Below, in pieces: positions 25,662-33,996 of a stretch of DNA of 64,000 bases (within the stretch, counting starts at the first letter, position 1; each line of letters starts with the position of its first letter). The translations under genes and the position numbers were made by a program. Origin of the DNA: Pseudomonas kermanshahensis. Its GTDB lineage: Bacteria > Pseudomonadota > Gammaproteobacteria > Pseudomonadales > Pseudomonadaceae. The notes beneath the pieces are model-generated. The model was not told where the DNA came from. It did no database searches and was given only the letters and a program-made list of their open reading frames with translations. The stretch covers positions 1,674,001-1,738,000 of the forward strand of contig NZ_JABWRY020000001.1 in assembly GCF_014269205.2 (NCBI RefSeq), in the 5' to 3' direction.

Positions 25662-26375
25662 TCATCGGTAGGTGACAAGCTCCGGCGCCCTCAACAGCTG
25701 CACGTGGGCTTGGCTGTTGAAGGAGGCCAGTGCCACGTCGCGGCCGCGAAACTTCAGTTGGCTGAGCGACGTGTTGATGATCTGCCAGTTCAGCGCGAAG
25801 GCTTGGCTGGGGGTAATGCCGGTAACCAGATGGAGCAGGGCCGCAATGGTGCCGCCGGAGGTGAAGATGGCGATGTTGTCGCCACTGCCCGCGCCTTCGA
25901 GCACACGCTGCAGGCCACGCTGGACGCGCGCGGTGAAGGCCTGCCAAGTCTCCAGGCCATCGTTGGCAGGATGATCGCCCGCGTGCCAGCGCTGCACCAT
26001 CAGCGCGAACAGGCGCTGGAATTCGCTGCGATGCTGCGCGCCATTGCGCAGGATGTGCAGGGCATCGGGTTCTTGCGCCAGCAGGCCGGGCAGCAGGGCA
26101 CGGATCACACCATCGGCATCGAACTCATTGAATGCCGCATCGGTCTCAACAGCCGGAACCGGGCAGCCTGTGGCGTGCAAGGCCTCCAGGGCCAGGCGTG
26201 CGGTGTCCTGCTGGCGGCGCAGGTCGCCGGCCACGCAACGATCCAGCTGCACATCGAGGAGTGCCAGGTGTTCACCCAGGGCTTGGCTCTGACGCACACC
26301 GATGGTCGAGAGGACGTCGTAGTCCTCGGCACCGAAGGAGGCTTGGCCATGTCGGATCAGGTAGAGGTTGCCCAC
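25662..26375 (-). CDS. Histidine phosphatase family protein
   Basis: 237 residues. The catalytic RHG motif is in NLYLIRHGQASFG near the N-terminus, with other family residues at DRCVAGDLRRQQDTARL and the C-terminal His region in IAIFTSGGTIAALLHL. The usual Ser/Thr-Gly-Gly and His patterns are intact. GTG 26375 is preferred because the protein then begins VGNLYLIRHG, right at the family's first strand; ATG 26450 would add 25 residues with no ribosome site. Substrate unknown. Confidence 0.82.
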   Translation of the reverse strand: MGNLYLIRHGQASFGAEDYDVLSTIGVRQSQALGEHLALLDVQLDRCVAGDLRRQQDTARLALEALHATGCPVPAVETDAAFNEFDADGVIRALLPGLLAQEPDALHILRNGAQHRSEFQRLFALMVQRWHAGDHPANDGLETWQAFTARVQRGLQRVLEGAGSGDNIAIFTSGGTIAALLHLVTGITPSQAFALNWQIINTSLSQLKFRGRDVALASFNSQAHVQLLRAPELVTYR

Positions 26376-26573
26376 GGAGGTATCCGGCCTGTTGGAGGTT
26401 GCTGCGAGGTTAGGATGTGCCACACAGGCTGTCAACGAAAAAACATACAAGCGTTTGAAAAGGTTGTTTGAACTGTGTTGCCAGCGTTTACACCGGCTGG
26501 CAGCGCCTCAGGCGCACCGGTATGCTTGCAGCAGTTACGCGCCGAACTGGCGCTGGTCTATGAAGGAGTCAAC

Positions 26574-27593
26574 GTGGAGTTTCTTGCCGAATACGCAAGC
26601 TTTCTCGCCAAAACCGCCACCCTGGTGATTGCCATCCTGGTCGTGCTGTCGGCCATCGCCGGTTTGCGCGGTAAAGGGCGGCGCAAACCGGGCGGGCAAT
26701 TGCAGGTCACCCGCCTCAACGAGTTCTATAAAGAGCTGCGTGAGCGCCTGGAGTCGGGCCTGCTCGACAAGGCCCAGCTCAAGGCGCTGCGCAAGCAGCA
26801 GGCCAAGGCGGAAAAACAGCAGAAAAAAGGCAAGGCCGAAGAAAAGGGCCGGGTCTTCGTGCTCGATTTCGATGGCGACATCAAGGCCTCGGCCACCGAG
26901 AGCCTGCGCAACGAAATCACCGCGCTGCTGACCCTCGCCACCCCGCAGGACGAAGTAGTGCTGCGCCTGGAGAGTGGCGGTGGCCTGGTACACAGCTACG
27001 GCCTGGCGGCTTCGCAGCTGGCGCGTATTCGCCAGGCGGGCATCCCGCTGACCGTGTGCATCGACAAGGTGGCGGCCAGCGGTGGTTATATGATGGCCTG
27101 CATTGGCGAGAAGATCGTCAGCGCGCCCTTTGCCGTGCTGGGTTCGATTGGTGTGGTGGCGCAACTGCCTAATGTCAATCGCCTGTTGAAGAAGCACGAC
27201 ATCGATTTCGAAGTGCTCACAGCGGGCGAATACAAGCGCACCCTCACTGTGTTCGGCGAAAACACCGAAAAGGGCAGGGAGAAATTCCAGGAAGACCTGG
27301 ACATTACCCACCAGCTGTTCAAGGACTTTGTCTCGCGCTATCGCCCGCAGTTACACATCGACGAAGTGTCCACCGGCGAAGTCTGGCTGGGCGTGGCGGC
27401 TCTCAACCGCAAGCTGGTTGACGAGCTGCAGACCAGCGACGAGTACCTCAGCGACCGCGCCCGCAACGCCAACCTGTTCCACCTGCACTACGCCGAACGC
27501 AAGAGCTTGCAGGAACGTATCGGCATGGCTGCCAGCGGCACGGTGGAGAACACTGTGGTGGGGCTTTGGAGCAAACTCGGCCGCTTGCGCTAA
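26574..27593 (+). CDS. sohB: SohB inner membrane peptidase (S49)
   Basis: 339 residues, the usual SohB length. One N-terminal membrane helix (AKTATLVIAILVVLSAIAGL), a long charged linker, and an S49 (signal peptide peptidase A-like) domain with the catalytic Ser in DKVAASGGYMMACIG and the Lys in AGEYKRTLTVFGENTEKG. SohB is a membrane-anchored periplasmic protease in the SppA family. The start is GTG 26574, with AAGGAG at a good distance. Confidence 0.93.
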   Translation: MEFLAEYASFLAKTATLVIAILVVLSAIAGLRGKGRRKPGGQLQVTRLNEFYKELRERLESGLLDKAQLKALRKQQAKAEKQQKKGKAEEKGRVFVLDFDGDIKASATESLRNEITALLTLATPQDEVVLRLESGGGLVHSYGLAASQLARIRQAGIPLTVCIDKVAASGGYMMACIGEKIVSAPFAVLGSIGVVAQLPNVNRLLKKHDIDFEVLTAGEYKRTLTVFGENTEKGREKFQEDLDITHQLFKDFVSRYRPQLHIDEVSTGEVWLGVAALNRKLVDELQTSDEYLSDRARNANLFHLHYAERKSLQERIGMAASGTVENTVVGLWSKLGRLR

Positions 27594-27600
27594 CACCTTG

Positions 27601-27633
27601 AACCCCTTGAAATTTTTTTATGTTCAGGGGGTT
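27601..27633 (+). terminator. Inverted repeat after sohB
   Basis: AACCCCTTGAA / TTCAGGGGGTT with one mismatch and a T-rich loop. It lacks a T-tract after the second arm, so it may be only a weak terminator or a stability element. Confidence 0.35.
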
Positions 27634-27746
27634 GCAAGGTTCGATGATTGAAGACATAATGGCGCCCATCGAAACGCAGCGAACTTTGAAAAAGGTTCAG
27701 TGTTTCAAGGAGATAGCAAAGCGCAAGCAGCTAGATCCGACTTTGA

Positions 27747-27820
27747 GGCCGAGTAGCAAAGTGGTTATGCTCCGGATTGCAAATCCGTCTACGCCGGTTC
27801 GATTCCGACCTCGGCCTCCA
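27747..27820 (+). tRNA. tRNA-Cys (GCA)
   Basis: GGCCGAG pairs with CTCGGCC; anticodon loop TTGCAAA gives GCA (Cys); T-arm GGTTCGATTCC; discriminator T followed by encoded CCA. 74 bases. A strong terminator follows at 27832. Confidence 0.97.
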
Positions 27821-27831
27821 TTATTCGAAAG

Positions 27832-27862
27832 CCCCGCAGATTAACGTCTGCGGGGTTTTTCT
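27832..27862 (+). terminator. Terminator of tRNA-Cys
   Basis: CCCCGCAGA-N6-TCTGCGGGG followed by TTTTTCTTT. Confidence 0.88.
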
Positions 27863-28265
27863 TTGTGGGGCGGAAAATACAGAAGCCCCTTGAGGCGTGA
27901 CGCCTAAGCTCAGTACGTGTTGGGCTTTTCCGTTTTTAGCGACAGGGTTATTTTTCAAGGTGTACCGACTGTTGCGATTCACAAAAAAGAAACTCTCCAG
28001 AGCGCTGCGAAAGTGGTTCGTCTACCTCGCTGTTGCAGGTGTCGCGGGCAATTCCAGCCGATTGTTCGACCACCTTTCCCTGTGGAAACCCTGGCGTTTA
28101 GCTAAGGGCGTTGTCGCAGGCCTCATTGCCTTTTGATGACGTTTTATACTGAAAGGGCTACTGCAGCATGAAGCGGTGTGCCAGGGTGGAAATTTATAAG
28201 TAGCGCTTCCGACTCTGGAGGAGTATTGATGGCTTCCCGGCGCAATGTCGGAGGGAGTCACCTCA
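27863..28265. other. Region between tRNA-Cys and a small orphan gene
   Basis: About 400 bases. An open frame at 27897-28136 begins at a GTG and could encode 79 residues with a basic end and one hydrophobic stretch (WFVYLAVAGVAG), but no ribosome site precedes it and codon use is poor. I do not accept it as a gene. The sequence downstream of tRNA-Cys is less GC-rich and resembles integration-site debris. Confidence 0.4.
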
Positions 28266-28490
28266 ATGGATCGCAAGCCAAGCAATCAGGAAGTCGCTGT
28301 GGCGATCGGCATTAGCGAAGCGGAAGTCATTCGGTACAGAAGCGAGACGTTGTTGCTCGGCGATGGGTCATGGCTCATTCACTTCACATTCTTGATGCCC
28401 AAAGAGCTTCGGTTCGGCCTGACCGGGAGCTTTACCCACATCTTGAAAGCGGCGCCGCCGGCCGGTGACCGGCGAGTGGAGGCCCTGTAA
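28266..28490 (+). CDS. Small hypothetical protein
   Basis: A 74-residue product starting at ATG 28266 with GGAGGG upstream. It has PSNQEVAVAIGISEAEVIRY, a helix-turn-helix-like spacing, and a C-terminal part with a beta pattern. I do not recognise it. Another ATG seven codons upstream (28245) also is open. It sits in the poorly conserved segment between the tRNAs. Confidence 0.5.
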   Translation: MDRKPSNQEVAVAIGISEAEVIRYRSETLLLGDGSWLIHFTFLMPKELRFGLTGSFTHILKAAPPAGDRRVEAL

Positions 28491-28601
28491 CGGCAGGCAC
28501 TGGTGGCAAGGGCAGGGGATTTCGCCCATTCTGTGGCCGATGCAGCGTATAGTGACAAACGAGTTGCTGCATTTCAGTGACTCCTCTATCGAGGTTCAGT
28601 C

Positions 28602-28781
28602 ATGAATGCCTCCCATCAGTCCCCCACGCACAAAGCCCACCTGCGGCTAGACGAGCAGATCAAAGCATTCCTTTCTAAGGGCGGAGCCATCCAGGAAGTG
28701 GCGTCTGGCATTGGTGCATCCGATCGTGTCGGCCCCAAGCTGCCATCGGCGAGGTGGCCCAGCTCCAAAGTCGTCAGATAA
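28602..28781 (+). CDS. Miniature SutA-like protein
   Basis: 59 residues from ATG 28602 (GAGG upstream). The middle segment LDEQIKAFLSKGGAIQEVASG resembles the conserved part of Pseudomonas SutA, the small RNA-polymerase-binding protein of slow growth (pattern: short helix, FLxxGGxxQEV, then a basic tail). The acidic N-terminal region of SutA is absent; a basic tail rich in Ser/Pro/Arg/Lys replaces the usual end. A hairpin at 28788-28808 follows. The relation is my reading by eye and may be only a shared short motif. Confidence 0.6.
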   Translation: MNASHQSPTHKAHLRLDEQIKAFLSKGGAIQEVASGIGASDRVGPKLPSARWPSSKVVR

Positions 28782-28787
28782 GGCGAA

Positions 28788-28808
28788 TGGGGTCGCACAG
28801 CGACCCCA
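28788..28808 (+). terminator. Hairpin after the SutA-like gene
   Basis: Perfect arms TGGGGTCGC/GCGACCCCA with a 3-base loop, 6 bases after the stop. There is no T-tract, so its strength is uncertain. Confidence 0.5.
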
Positions 28809-28826
28809 ATGACGGCTGAAGAAACG

Positions 28827-29078
28827 TTATTGAGGTGGGTAGCGTGCCAAGTCCGCTTCCAGCTTTTCAGCGTCGCCTACCCGCTTGCGCACTTCGGCGT
28901 AAAACTGCTGGCTTTGGTTCTGAAACCGAATGTAGTCGCGGTCGCACGCTTCTTGCGCGGCCGTGAGTTCGTGGCCGGCAAGCCCCTGGGTGGATCGGCG
29001 TGACAGGATGTAGGCCTGCCAGCAGTTCTCTACTTTGAGCAACCCGCGAGCGAACGCTTTTGTCTCGATTGTCGCCAT
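28827..29078 (-). CDS. Small hypothetical protein
   Basis: 83 residues, mainly helical (FARGLLKVENCWQAYIL, then NQSQQFYAEVRKRVGDAEKL), likely a helical hairpin or coiled coil. GAGGG precedes the start at a normal distance. Unknown function. It may be an orphan gene of an accessory segment. Confidence 0.6.
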   Translation of the reverse strand: MATIETKAFARGLLKVENCWQAYILSRRSTQGLAGHELTAAQEACDRDYIRFQNQSQQFYAEVRKRVGDAEKLEADLARYPPQ

Positions 29079-29444
29079 TGGAGCACCCTCTTTGCGCCGA
29101 AAATCGGCACGTCGGTGTGGATCGCCAGAGCGACGATGGGCAATGTGTGGAAAAGCCGAATACCCGAGTATCGGATAGTGGAGCTTAGTGGGTTTTGAAG
29201 GTTGCGCTCGTTGGTCAGCCGCTCGATCTCAAACGCGCTAAAAATCTCAAGCCAGGCCCTTCGCCCCGCATCAAAAAATCACCGCCCAAAAAAAGCCCGC
29301 CATGAAAAGGCGGGCAAATAACGTTTGAAGGGAGAGCCTGCAGACTGCGCCCGCTCCGTTAACTCAGCATTAAGCCGCAACCCATTGACCTCGCCCCCTG
29401 TTCAGCCTATACAAGCCTCCCGCCATTCCAGGAGCCCGCCCCGC
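29079..29444. other. Intergenic region with a minus-strand terminator
   Basis: About 365 bases without a gene. A clear hairpin (GCCCGCC-N7-GGCGGGC, 29295-29315) with a T-tract on the minus strand lies at 29288-29315. No minus-strand gene ends directly upstream of it, so it may be a leftover from a lost gene or act on read-through from the DoxX gene. Confidence 0.5.
29288..29315 (-). terminator. Orphan rho-independent terminator
   Basis: GCCCGCC/GGCGGGC arms with seven T following on the minus strand. See the intergenic entry for its odd placement. Confidence 0.7.
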
Positions 29445-29642
29445 ATGCGCGACGAAGACGATCTGCACGAGCCCGAGCATGACCACCTGCTCGACCACGA
29501 ATTCCTTTACGACGGCATCGACCCCGAGGCAGACGCCCAAGGCGCCGAAGACCCTGTCGAGGAGGATGAGGAAACGCTGGATGACCTCGATGACGAGGAA
29601 CGTGATCACCCAGCCTGGTTCGACGACTGCGAAGACGCGTGA
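29445..29642 (+). CDS. Small acidic protein
   Basis: 65 residues, extremely acidic (DEDDLHEPEHDHLLDHEF, then EEDEETLDDLDDEERDH), ending in WFDDCEDA. AGGAG precedes ATG 29445. The composition suggests an intrinsically disordered or metal-binding protein. I do not recognise a family. It is convergent with the DoxX gene, 1 base apart. Confidence 0.65.
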   Translation: MRDEDDLHEPEHDHLLDHEFLYDGIDPEADAQGAEDPVEEDEETLDDLDDEERDHPAWFDDCEDA

Positions 29643-29643
29643 G

Positions 29644-30057
29644 TCAGCGACGGTCCAGCGAGAAGCGGCCGGGGCCACTCACGGCCAGCAACAGCAAGCC
29701 GCCAATGATGCTCAGGTTTTTCAGGAACTGGGTCATGTTGGCGCTGCGCTCGGGGTCGACCATGTTCCAGAACGGGTGGCCGATCAATGCGGTGCCCAGC
29801 ACGAACAGTGCAAACAGGAAGGCCAGCGGGCGCGTGTAGAACCCCAGAATCAGCACGATGCCGACGAAAAACTCCATGATCACCGCAACGGCTGCGGCAA
29901 CTGTAGGGGCGGGGGCGCCGAGCGAGGTCATGTAGCTGACCGTGCCTTCAAAGCCGGTCAACTTGGCCCACCCGGACACAACAAACAGAATCATCAGCAG
30001 AATGCGGGCAACCAGGATGATGAAGTCGCGTTGACCATCGAACAGGGAGTAGCGCAT
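29644..30057 (-). CDS. DoxX family membrane protein
   Basis: 137 residues with four helices and the DoxX pattern: ARILLMILFVVSGWAKLTGF, then MEFFVGIVLILGFYTRPLAF, and the C-terminal FLKNLSIIGGLLLLAVSG. DoxX proteins occur widely as single membrane subunits linked to redox and stress functions. ATG 30057 is the start; it lies just beyond the tRNA-Leu region. Confidence 0.9.
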   Translation of the reverse strand: MRYSLFDGQRDFIILVARILLMILFVVSGWAKLTGFEGTVSYMTSLGAPAPTVAAAVAVIMEFFVGIVLILGFYTRPLAFLFALFVLGTALIGHPFWNMVDPERSANMTQFLKNLSIIGGLLLLAVSGPGRFSLDRR

Positions 30058-30125
30058 GGCGGCATACCAGTGGACGGGGACAAGCTCCACTCTAGCAGTT
30101 ACACCGAAGATTTCCGCTGGGCAGC

Positions 30126-30151
30126 AAAAAGGCGCCACCAGGGCGCCTTTT
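30126..30151 (-). terminator. Terminator of tRNA-Leu
   Basis: AAAAAGGCGCC-N4-GGGCGCCTTTT reads both ways; it lies directly downstream of tRNA-Leu on the minus strand. Confidence 0.85.
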
Positions 30152-30161
30152 CGAAGGAATT

Positions 30162-30246
30162 TGGTGCGAGTGGCGGGACTCGAACCCGCAAGGCTCACGC
30201 CGACAGATTTTAAGTCTGCTGTGTATACCAATTCCACCACACTCGC
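30162..30246 (-). tRNA. tRNA-Leu (TAA)
   Basis: On the minus strand, GCGAGTG pairs with CACTCGC; anticodon loop ACTTAAAAT gives TAA; long variable arm as in class II tRNAs; T-arm GGTTCGAGTCC; encoded CCA. 85 bases. Confidence 0.97.
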
Positions 30247-30522
30247 ACTTGAATGGGCCTTGACGACCGGCGGGCTTCTAAGCAGATGTATCTAAGTAGA
30301 AAGCGCGTTGCATTCAAGCGCGCTTTATAACCCATTGTTATAGTTGAGTCAACTCCAGCACCTATTATCAAGGTGAAGTTAGCCGTGACCGCAGGCAGCA
30401 GGATTCGCCTCACTGCCTGTACTCGTCGATCGATAACACTGACAATCAGTTGCCACGGGGGCGGCTGCAGAGGACACTCCTGCTTAAACCCAATTCCTCC
30501 CCGCTGTGCCTGTGGAGTCTGC

Positions 30523-31659
30523 ATGGTTTCAGCTGACTGTCTCGAACACCCTGTCATGCCCGCGCACCGCTATGAACAGCTGGTTCAATCGGTGGTTGAC
30601 TACGCCATCTACATGCTCGACCCGACGGGGCATGTGGTGTCGTGGAACGCTGGCGCCGAACGCATCAAGGGCTACCGGGCCGATGAAGTGATCGGCCAGC
30701 ATTTCTCGTTGTTCTTCACCCCCCAGGATTGCGCGCAAGGGCTCCCCGAGCGCTTGCTGCGCCAGGCGCTTGAGCAAGGCGTGGCGCAGGATGAGGGGTG
30801 GCGCGTGCGCAAGGACGGCTCGCAATTCTGGGCGCTGGCCGCGCTGGATGTGATTCGCGATGACCTTGGGCAGATCATTGGCCTGGCCAAGGTTACCCGC
30901 GACATTACCGACCGGCGCGAATCGGCACTGCAGCTCGACGCTGTGCGTGCGCAGCTGTTCCAGGCGCAGAAGCTCGAAGCGCTCGGCCAGCTGACCGGCG
31001 GGCTGGCGCATGATTTCAACAACATGCTCACGATCATCCTGAGTTCCGCCCGGCTGGCCCTGACCTCCCACGACCCGGAGCGCATCCAGCGCATGTTGCA
31101 TCACATCCTCGAGGCCGGCGAGCGGGGCACCGAGCTGACCCAACAACTGCTCAGCTTTGCCCGACACCGTAAGCTGGATGTCACGCGCATCGCGCCCCTG
31201 GAGTTGATCGCTGCCACGCGTGGCTTGCTCGAGCATTCGCTGACAAGTGAAATCGACCTGCAACACCATTTGCCCGCGAGTCTGCCCGCCATCGAAGTCG
31301 ATGCCGGGCAGTTGCAGATGGTGCTGCTCAATTTGCTGTTCAACGCCCGTGACGCCATTGAGGGTAAAGGCAGCATCGGCCTGGCGGTCGATGTTGTTGA
31401 ACTGGCCGGGGACGTTGAAGGGTTGCGTGGCCGTTATGTGTGCTTCGAGGTGCAGGACAGCGGCAGCGGGATTGCTCCCGACGTACTGCCACGTATCTTC
31501 GAGCCTTTTTTCACCACCAAGGCCTTCGGCAAGGGCACCGGCCTTGGCCTGAGCCAGGTTTACGGTTTTGCCAAGCAGAGCAATGGCGCCATCAGCGTCG
31601 ACAGCGTGCCTGGCCAAGGCACGTGCATGCGTCTTTATTTGCCCGCGTGTGACCCATAA
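30523..31659 (+). CDS. PAS-domain sensor histidine kinase
   Basis: 378 residues: N-terminal PAS domain ([20 protein letters not shown], with PAC tail [15 protein letters not shown]), then HisKA with phospho-accepting His in [20 protein letters not shown]-box [12 protein letters not shown], and ATPase lid segments DSGSGIAP and [14 protein letters not shown]. It is soluble, no signal or membrane helix. ATG 30523 has TGGAG upstream. It is first in a three-gene operon with a KaiC-like ATPase and a lone receiver, an arrangement linked to light, redox or stress signalling in Pseudomonas. Confidence 0.92.
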   Translation: MVSADCLEHPVMPAHRYEQLVQSVVDYAIYMLDPTGHVVSWNAGAERIKGYRADEVIGQHFSLFFTPQDCAQGLPERLLRQALEQGVAQDEGWRVRKDGSQFWALAALDVIRDDLGQIIGLAKVTRDITDRRESALQLDAVRAQLFQAQKLEALGQLTGGLAHDFNNMLTIILSSARLALTSHDPERIQRMLHHILEAGERGTELTQQLLSFARHRKLDVTRIAPLELIAATRGLLEHSLTSEIDLQHHLPASLPAIEVDAGQLQMVLLNLLFNARDAIEGKGSIGLAVDVVELAGDVEGLRGRYVCFEVQDSGSGIAPDVLPRIFEPFFTTKAFGKGTGLGLSQVYGFAKQSNGAISVDSVPGQGTCMRLYLPACDP

Positions 31660-31688
31660 GCGGATCACCAATTCTACAGGTACACACC

Positions 31689-33134
31689 ATGGCACAAGCA
31701 CTCAAGCGGCTGGTGACGGGGATCGAAGGGCTCGATGCCCTGCTCAAGGGCGGGCTGGTCGCGGGCGCGTCCTACATCGTTCAAGGCCCGCCTGGCGCGG
31801 GTAAAACCATCCTCGCCAATCAATTGGCCTGTGGCCACGTACAGGGTGGCGGCAGGGTGTTGGTGGCGACGTTGCTCAGTGAATCGCACGAGCGGCTGTT
31901 CCAATATCTTGGGACGCTGGCGTTTTTTGATCCGACCCTGGTGGGCGACCAGATTCAATTTGTCAGTGCCTTCGATACCCTGGAGCAGGAAGGGCTCGAT
32001 GCCGTGGTCAAGCTGCTGCGCCAGGAAATCAACCGGCAGCAGGCCAGCCTGCTGATCGTCGATGGGGTGCTCAATGCCCGCGTGCGCGCCGAAACGACCC
32101 TGGACACCAAGAAATTCGTCTCGGAACTGCAAGGCCACGCCGCCTTTGCCGGCTGCACCCTGCTGTTGTTGACCAGCGCCCGGCTGGACGAGGGTAGCCC
32201 GGAGCACACCATGGTCGATGGTGTGCTCGAACTGGGCGAGCAACTGGTGGGCAGCCGTGCCGTGCGCCATATTCAACTGCGCAAGACGCGTGGTAGCGCA
32301 GCCCTGTCGGGGCGCCATGAATGCTTGATCGATGAAGCGGGCATGCATGTTTTTCCACGTCTTGAATCGCTGTTCAGCCACCCCAGCCACCTGGGCAACG
32401 CCAGCCTGAGCCGTGTTTCTTCGGGCATTCCCAGCCTGGATGAAATGCTCGACGGCGGGCTGGCTACAGGCTCCGTTAGCCTGATCATGGGGCCCTCCGG
32501 TATCGGCAAGACGTCACTGGGCCTGGCCTTTCTTGGTGCGTGCACGAAAGAAGCGCCTGGTGTGCATTTTGGATTCTACGAAACACCCGAACGCCTGCGC
32601 CTCAAGGCGCTATCGCTTGGCTACGATTTTGCCGCTCTGGAACGCGAAGGTGCGCTGCAGCTGTGCTGGCAGCCCACCACGGAGGGTTTGCTGGACCAGG
32701 TTGGTGCGCGCTTACTGGCGCGTGTAGAGGCCCAACGCAGCAAGCGTGTGGTGATCGACAGCCTGGGCGCCTTCAGCCGTTTGGCAATTGACCCGACTCG
32801 GCTCAACGCGTTTTTCCGCGCCTTGACCGGCGAGTTGCGGGCGCGAGACGTCAGTGTGCTGCTGACCTGGGAGATGCGTGACATGTTCGGGTCGGAAATC
32901 ATGGCCCCGGCACCGGACCTGTCGAGCATCGTCGACAACTTGATGCTGATGCGTTTCGTCGAACTGGGTTCCCAGCTGCGGCGCATGCTGTCGATTCTCA
33001 AGGTGCGTGACAGCCACCATGACCCCGCGCTGCACGAGCTGTTGCTCGGCCCGCAGGGCATTACCTTGCGCAAGGCCTTCGAGGGCGCCAGCGGCGTGCT
33101 CTCGGGGACGCCGGTGCAGCAAGGCGGCGGGTGA
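31689..33134 (+). CDS. KaiC-like ATPase (double RecA domain)
   Basis: 481 residues with two RecA/KaiC domains. Domain 1 has Walker A GPPGAGKT (33-40) and LIVDGVLN as its Walker B; domain 2 begins VSSGIPSLDEMLDGGL with Walker A GPSGIGKT (268-275) and RVVIDSLGAFSR. No other Kai protein is near. KaiC homologues outside cyanobacteria occur with histidine kinases and receivers and have been tied to stress or adaptation responses; a clock role is not implied. Start ATG 31689, 29 bases after the kinase. Confidence 0.9.
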   Translation: MAQALKRLVTGIEGLDALLKGGLVAGASYIVQGPPGAGKTILANQLACGHVQGGGRVLVATLLSESHERLFQYLGTLAFFDPTLVGDQIQFVSAFDTLEQEGLDAVVKLLRQEINRQQASLLIVDGVLNARVRAETTLDTKKFVSELQGHAAFAGCTLLLLTSARLDEGSPEHTMVDGVLELGEQLVGSRAVRHIQLRKTRGSAALSGRHECLIDEAGMHVFPRLESLFSHPSHLGNASLSRVSSGIPSLDEMLDGGLATGSVSLIMGPSGIGKTSLGLAFLGACTKEAPGVHFGFYETPERLRLKALSLGYDFAALEREGALQLCWQPTTEGLLDQVGARLLARVEAQRSKRVVIDSLGAFSRLAIDPTRLNAFFRALTGELRARDVSVLLTWEMRDMFGSEIMAPAPDLSSIVDNLMLMRFVELGSQLRRMLSILKVRDSHHDPALHELLLGPQGITLRKAFEGASGVLSGTPVQQGGG

Positions 33135-33145
33135 CGGGGCGGCTG

Positions 33146-33499
33146 ATGAACACCATTCTGATCGTCGATGACGAATACCTGATCGCCGACATCCTCGGCT
33201 TTGCCCTGGAGGATGAAGGTTATCTGGTGGAAAAGGCGAGCAATGGCCTCAAGGCGCTGGAAGCACTGAAGGAAAAACGCGTCGAGCTGGTGATCACCGA
33301 CTACATGATGCCGTTGCTCAATGGTGAAGAGCTGGCACGCAGGATGCGCGAGGAGCTGCAGCTGAGCGACTTGCCGGTCATCCTCATGAGCGGCGCGCAG
33401 GCCAGCCAAGGATGCCCGGAGCTGTTCGCCGCGGTGTTCGACAAGCCCTTCGATATGGACAGGATGATCGCCAAGGTGCGCGAACTGCTGGGCAACTGA
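33146..33499 (+). CDS. Single-domain response regulator
   Basis: 117 residues, only a receiver domain: acidic pocket ILIVDDEY, the phospho-acceptor Asp in LVITDYMMP, the Ser/Thr position in VILMSGA and the Lys in FDKPFDM. No output domain, so it likely acts through protein contacts, perhaps with the KaiC-like neighbour. ATG 33146 is preferred; a GTG at 33131 would overlap the KaiC stop. Confidence 0.9.
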   Translation: MNTILIVDDEYLIADILGFALEDEGYLVEKASNGLKALEALKEKRVELVITDYMMPLLNGEELARRMREELQLSDLPVILMSGAQASQGCPELFAAVFDKPFDMDRMIAKVRELLGN

Positions 33500-33545
33500 G
33501 ACGCAGGTCGATCAAGCGCATCCGTGCGGCTTGAGGCAGTGCCGC

Positions 33546-33743
33546 TCAGTGCGGCTCGTCGTGCTTTTCCGGGGCTGGGTTGCCAGCCTGGATACGCTTG
33601 AAGATTTCTTCGCGGTGCACCTGAACATCTTTCGGTGCATCGATGCCAATCCTCACCTGCATCCCTTTGACGCCCAGAATGGTGACTTTGATGTCATCGT
33701 TGATGACGATGCTTTCGCCAACCTTACGGGTGAGTATCAGCAT
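33546..33743 (-). CDS. csrA: CsrA/RsmA-type RNA-binding translational regulator
   Basis: 65 residues, the classic CsrA fold: [44 protein letters not shown] and a short C-terminal tail. CsrA homodimers bind GGA sites in mRNA leaders and repress translation; Pseudomonas usually has several copies. AAGGAG precedes the start. It may be separate from the topoisomerase IB gene, which begins 250 bases further. Confidence 0.96.
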   Translation of the reverse strand: MLILTRKVGESIVINDDIKVTILGVKGMQVRIGIDAPKDVQVHREEIFKRIQAGNPAPEKHDEPH

Positions 33744-33996
33744 GTAGTTCTCCTTGGTAATGTTGAAATCCGTCGGGCTAATTGCCGCGGCGGTGGGAGC
33801 CAGTCCCTCTTCCTTCTCATTAAAGACGCTTTCGGCGGATAGGAATTCCCCGACAGACAAATTCTGTTGCGTATCTTCAGGTGCAGGCGCCGGTAACTGC
33901 CGCAAGCGGTGTCCCGGCGAAGGTGCTCGGTGGCAAGAATAGGGGGGTTCAGCCCGGATGGGAAATTTCTCTGCATCATGGCCTAAATAGACAGTG
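33744..33996. other. csrA upstream region
   Basis: About 250 bases between the csrA start and the end of the topoisomerase gene. I see no gene. It is likely to carry the csrA promoter(s), but I cannot point to a reliable -35/-10 pair. Confidence 0.35.

Noticed and set aside
25266..26471. Long open frames opposite to real genes, for example here, and at 24091-25140, 43803-45461 and 53341-54897.
   Set aside because: They lie antisense to clearly recognised genes and have the repetitive, His/Gln/Val/Ala-rich composition caused by high GC content in the shadow frame. No ribosome site or family match.
27897..28136. 79-residue open frame after tRNA-Cys.
   Set aside because: GTG start without ribosome site, no recognised motif and poor codon use; the overlapping frame is equally open.
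31689..33134. A complete Kai clock.
   Set aside because: Only a KaiC-like protein is present, with no KaiA or KaiB gene nearby; no basis for a circadian claim.
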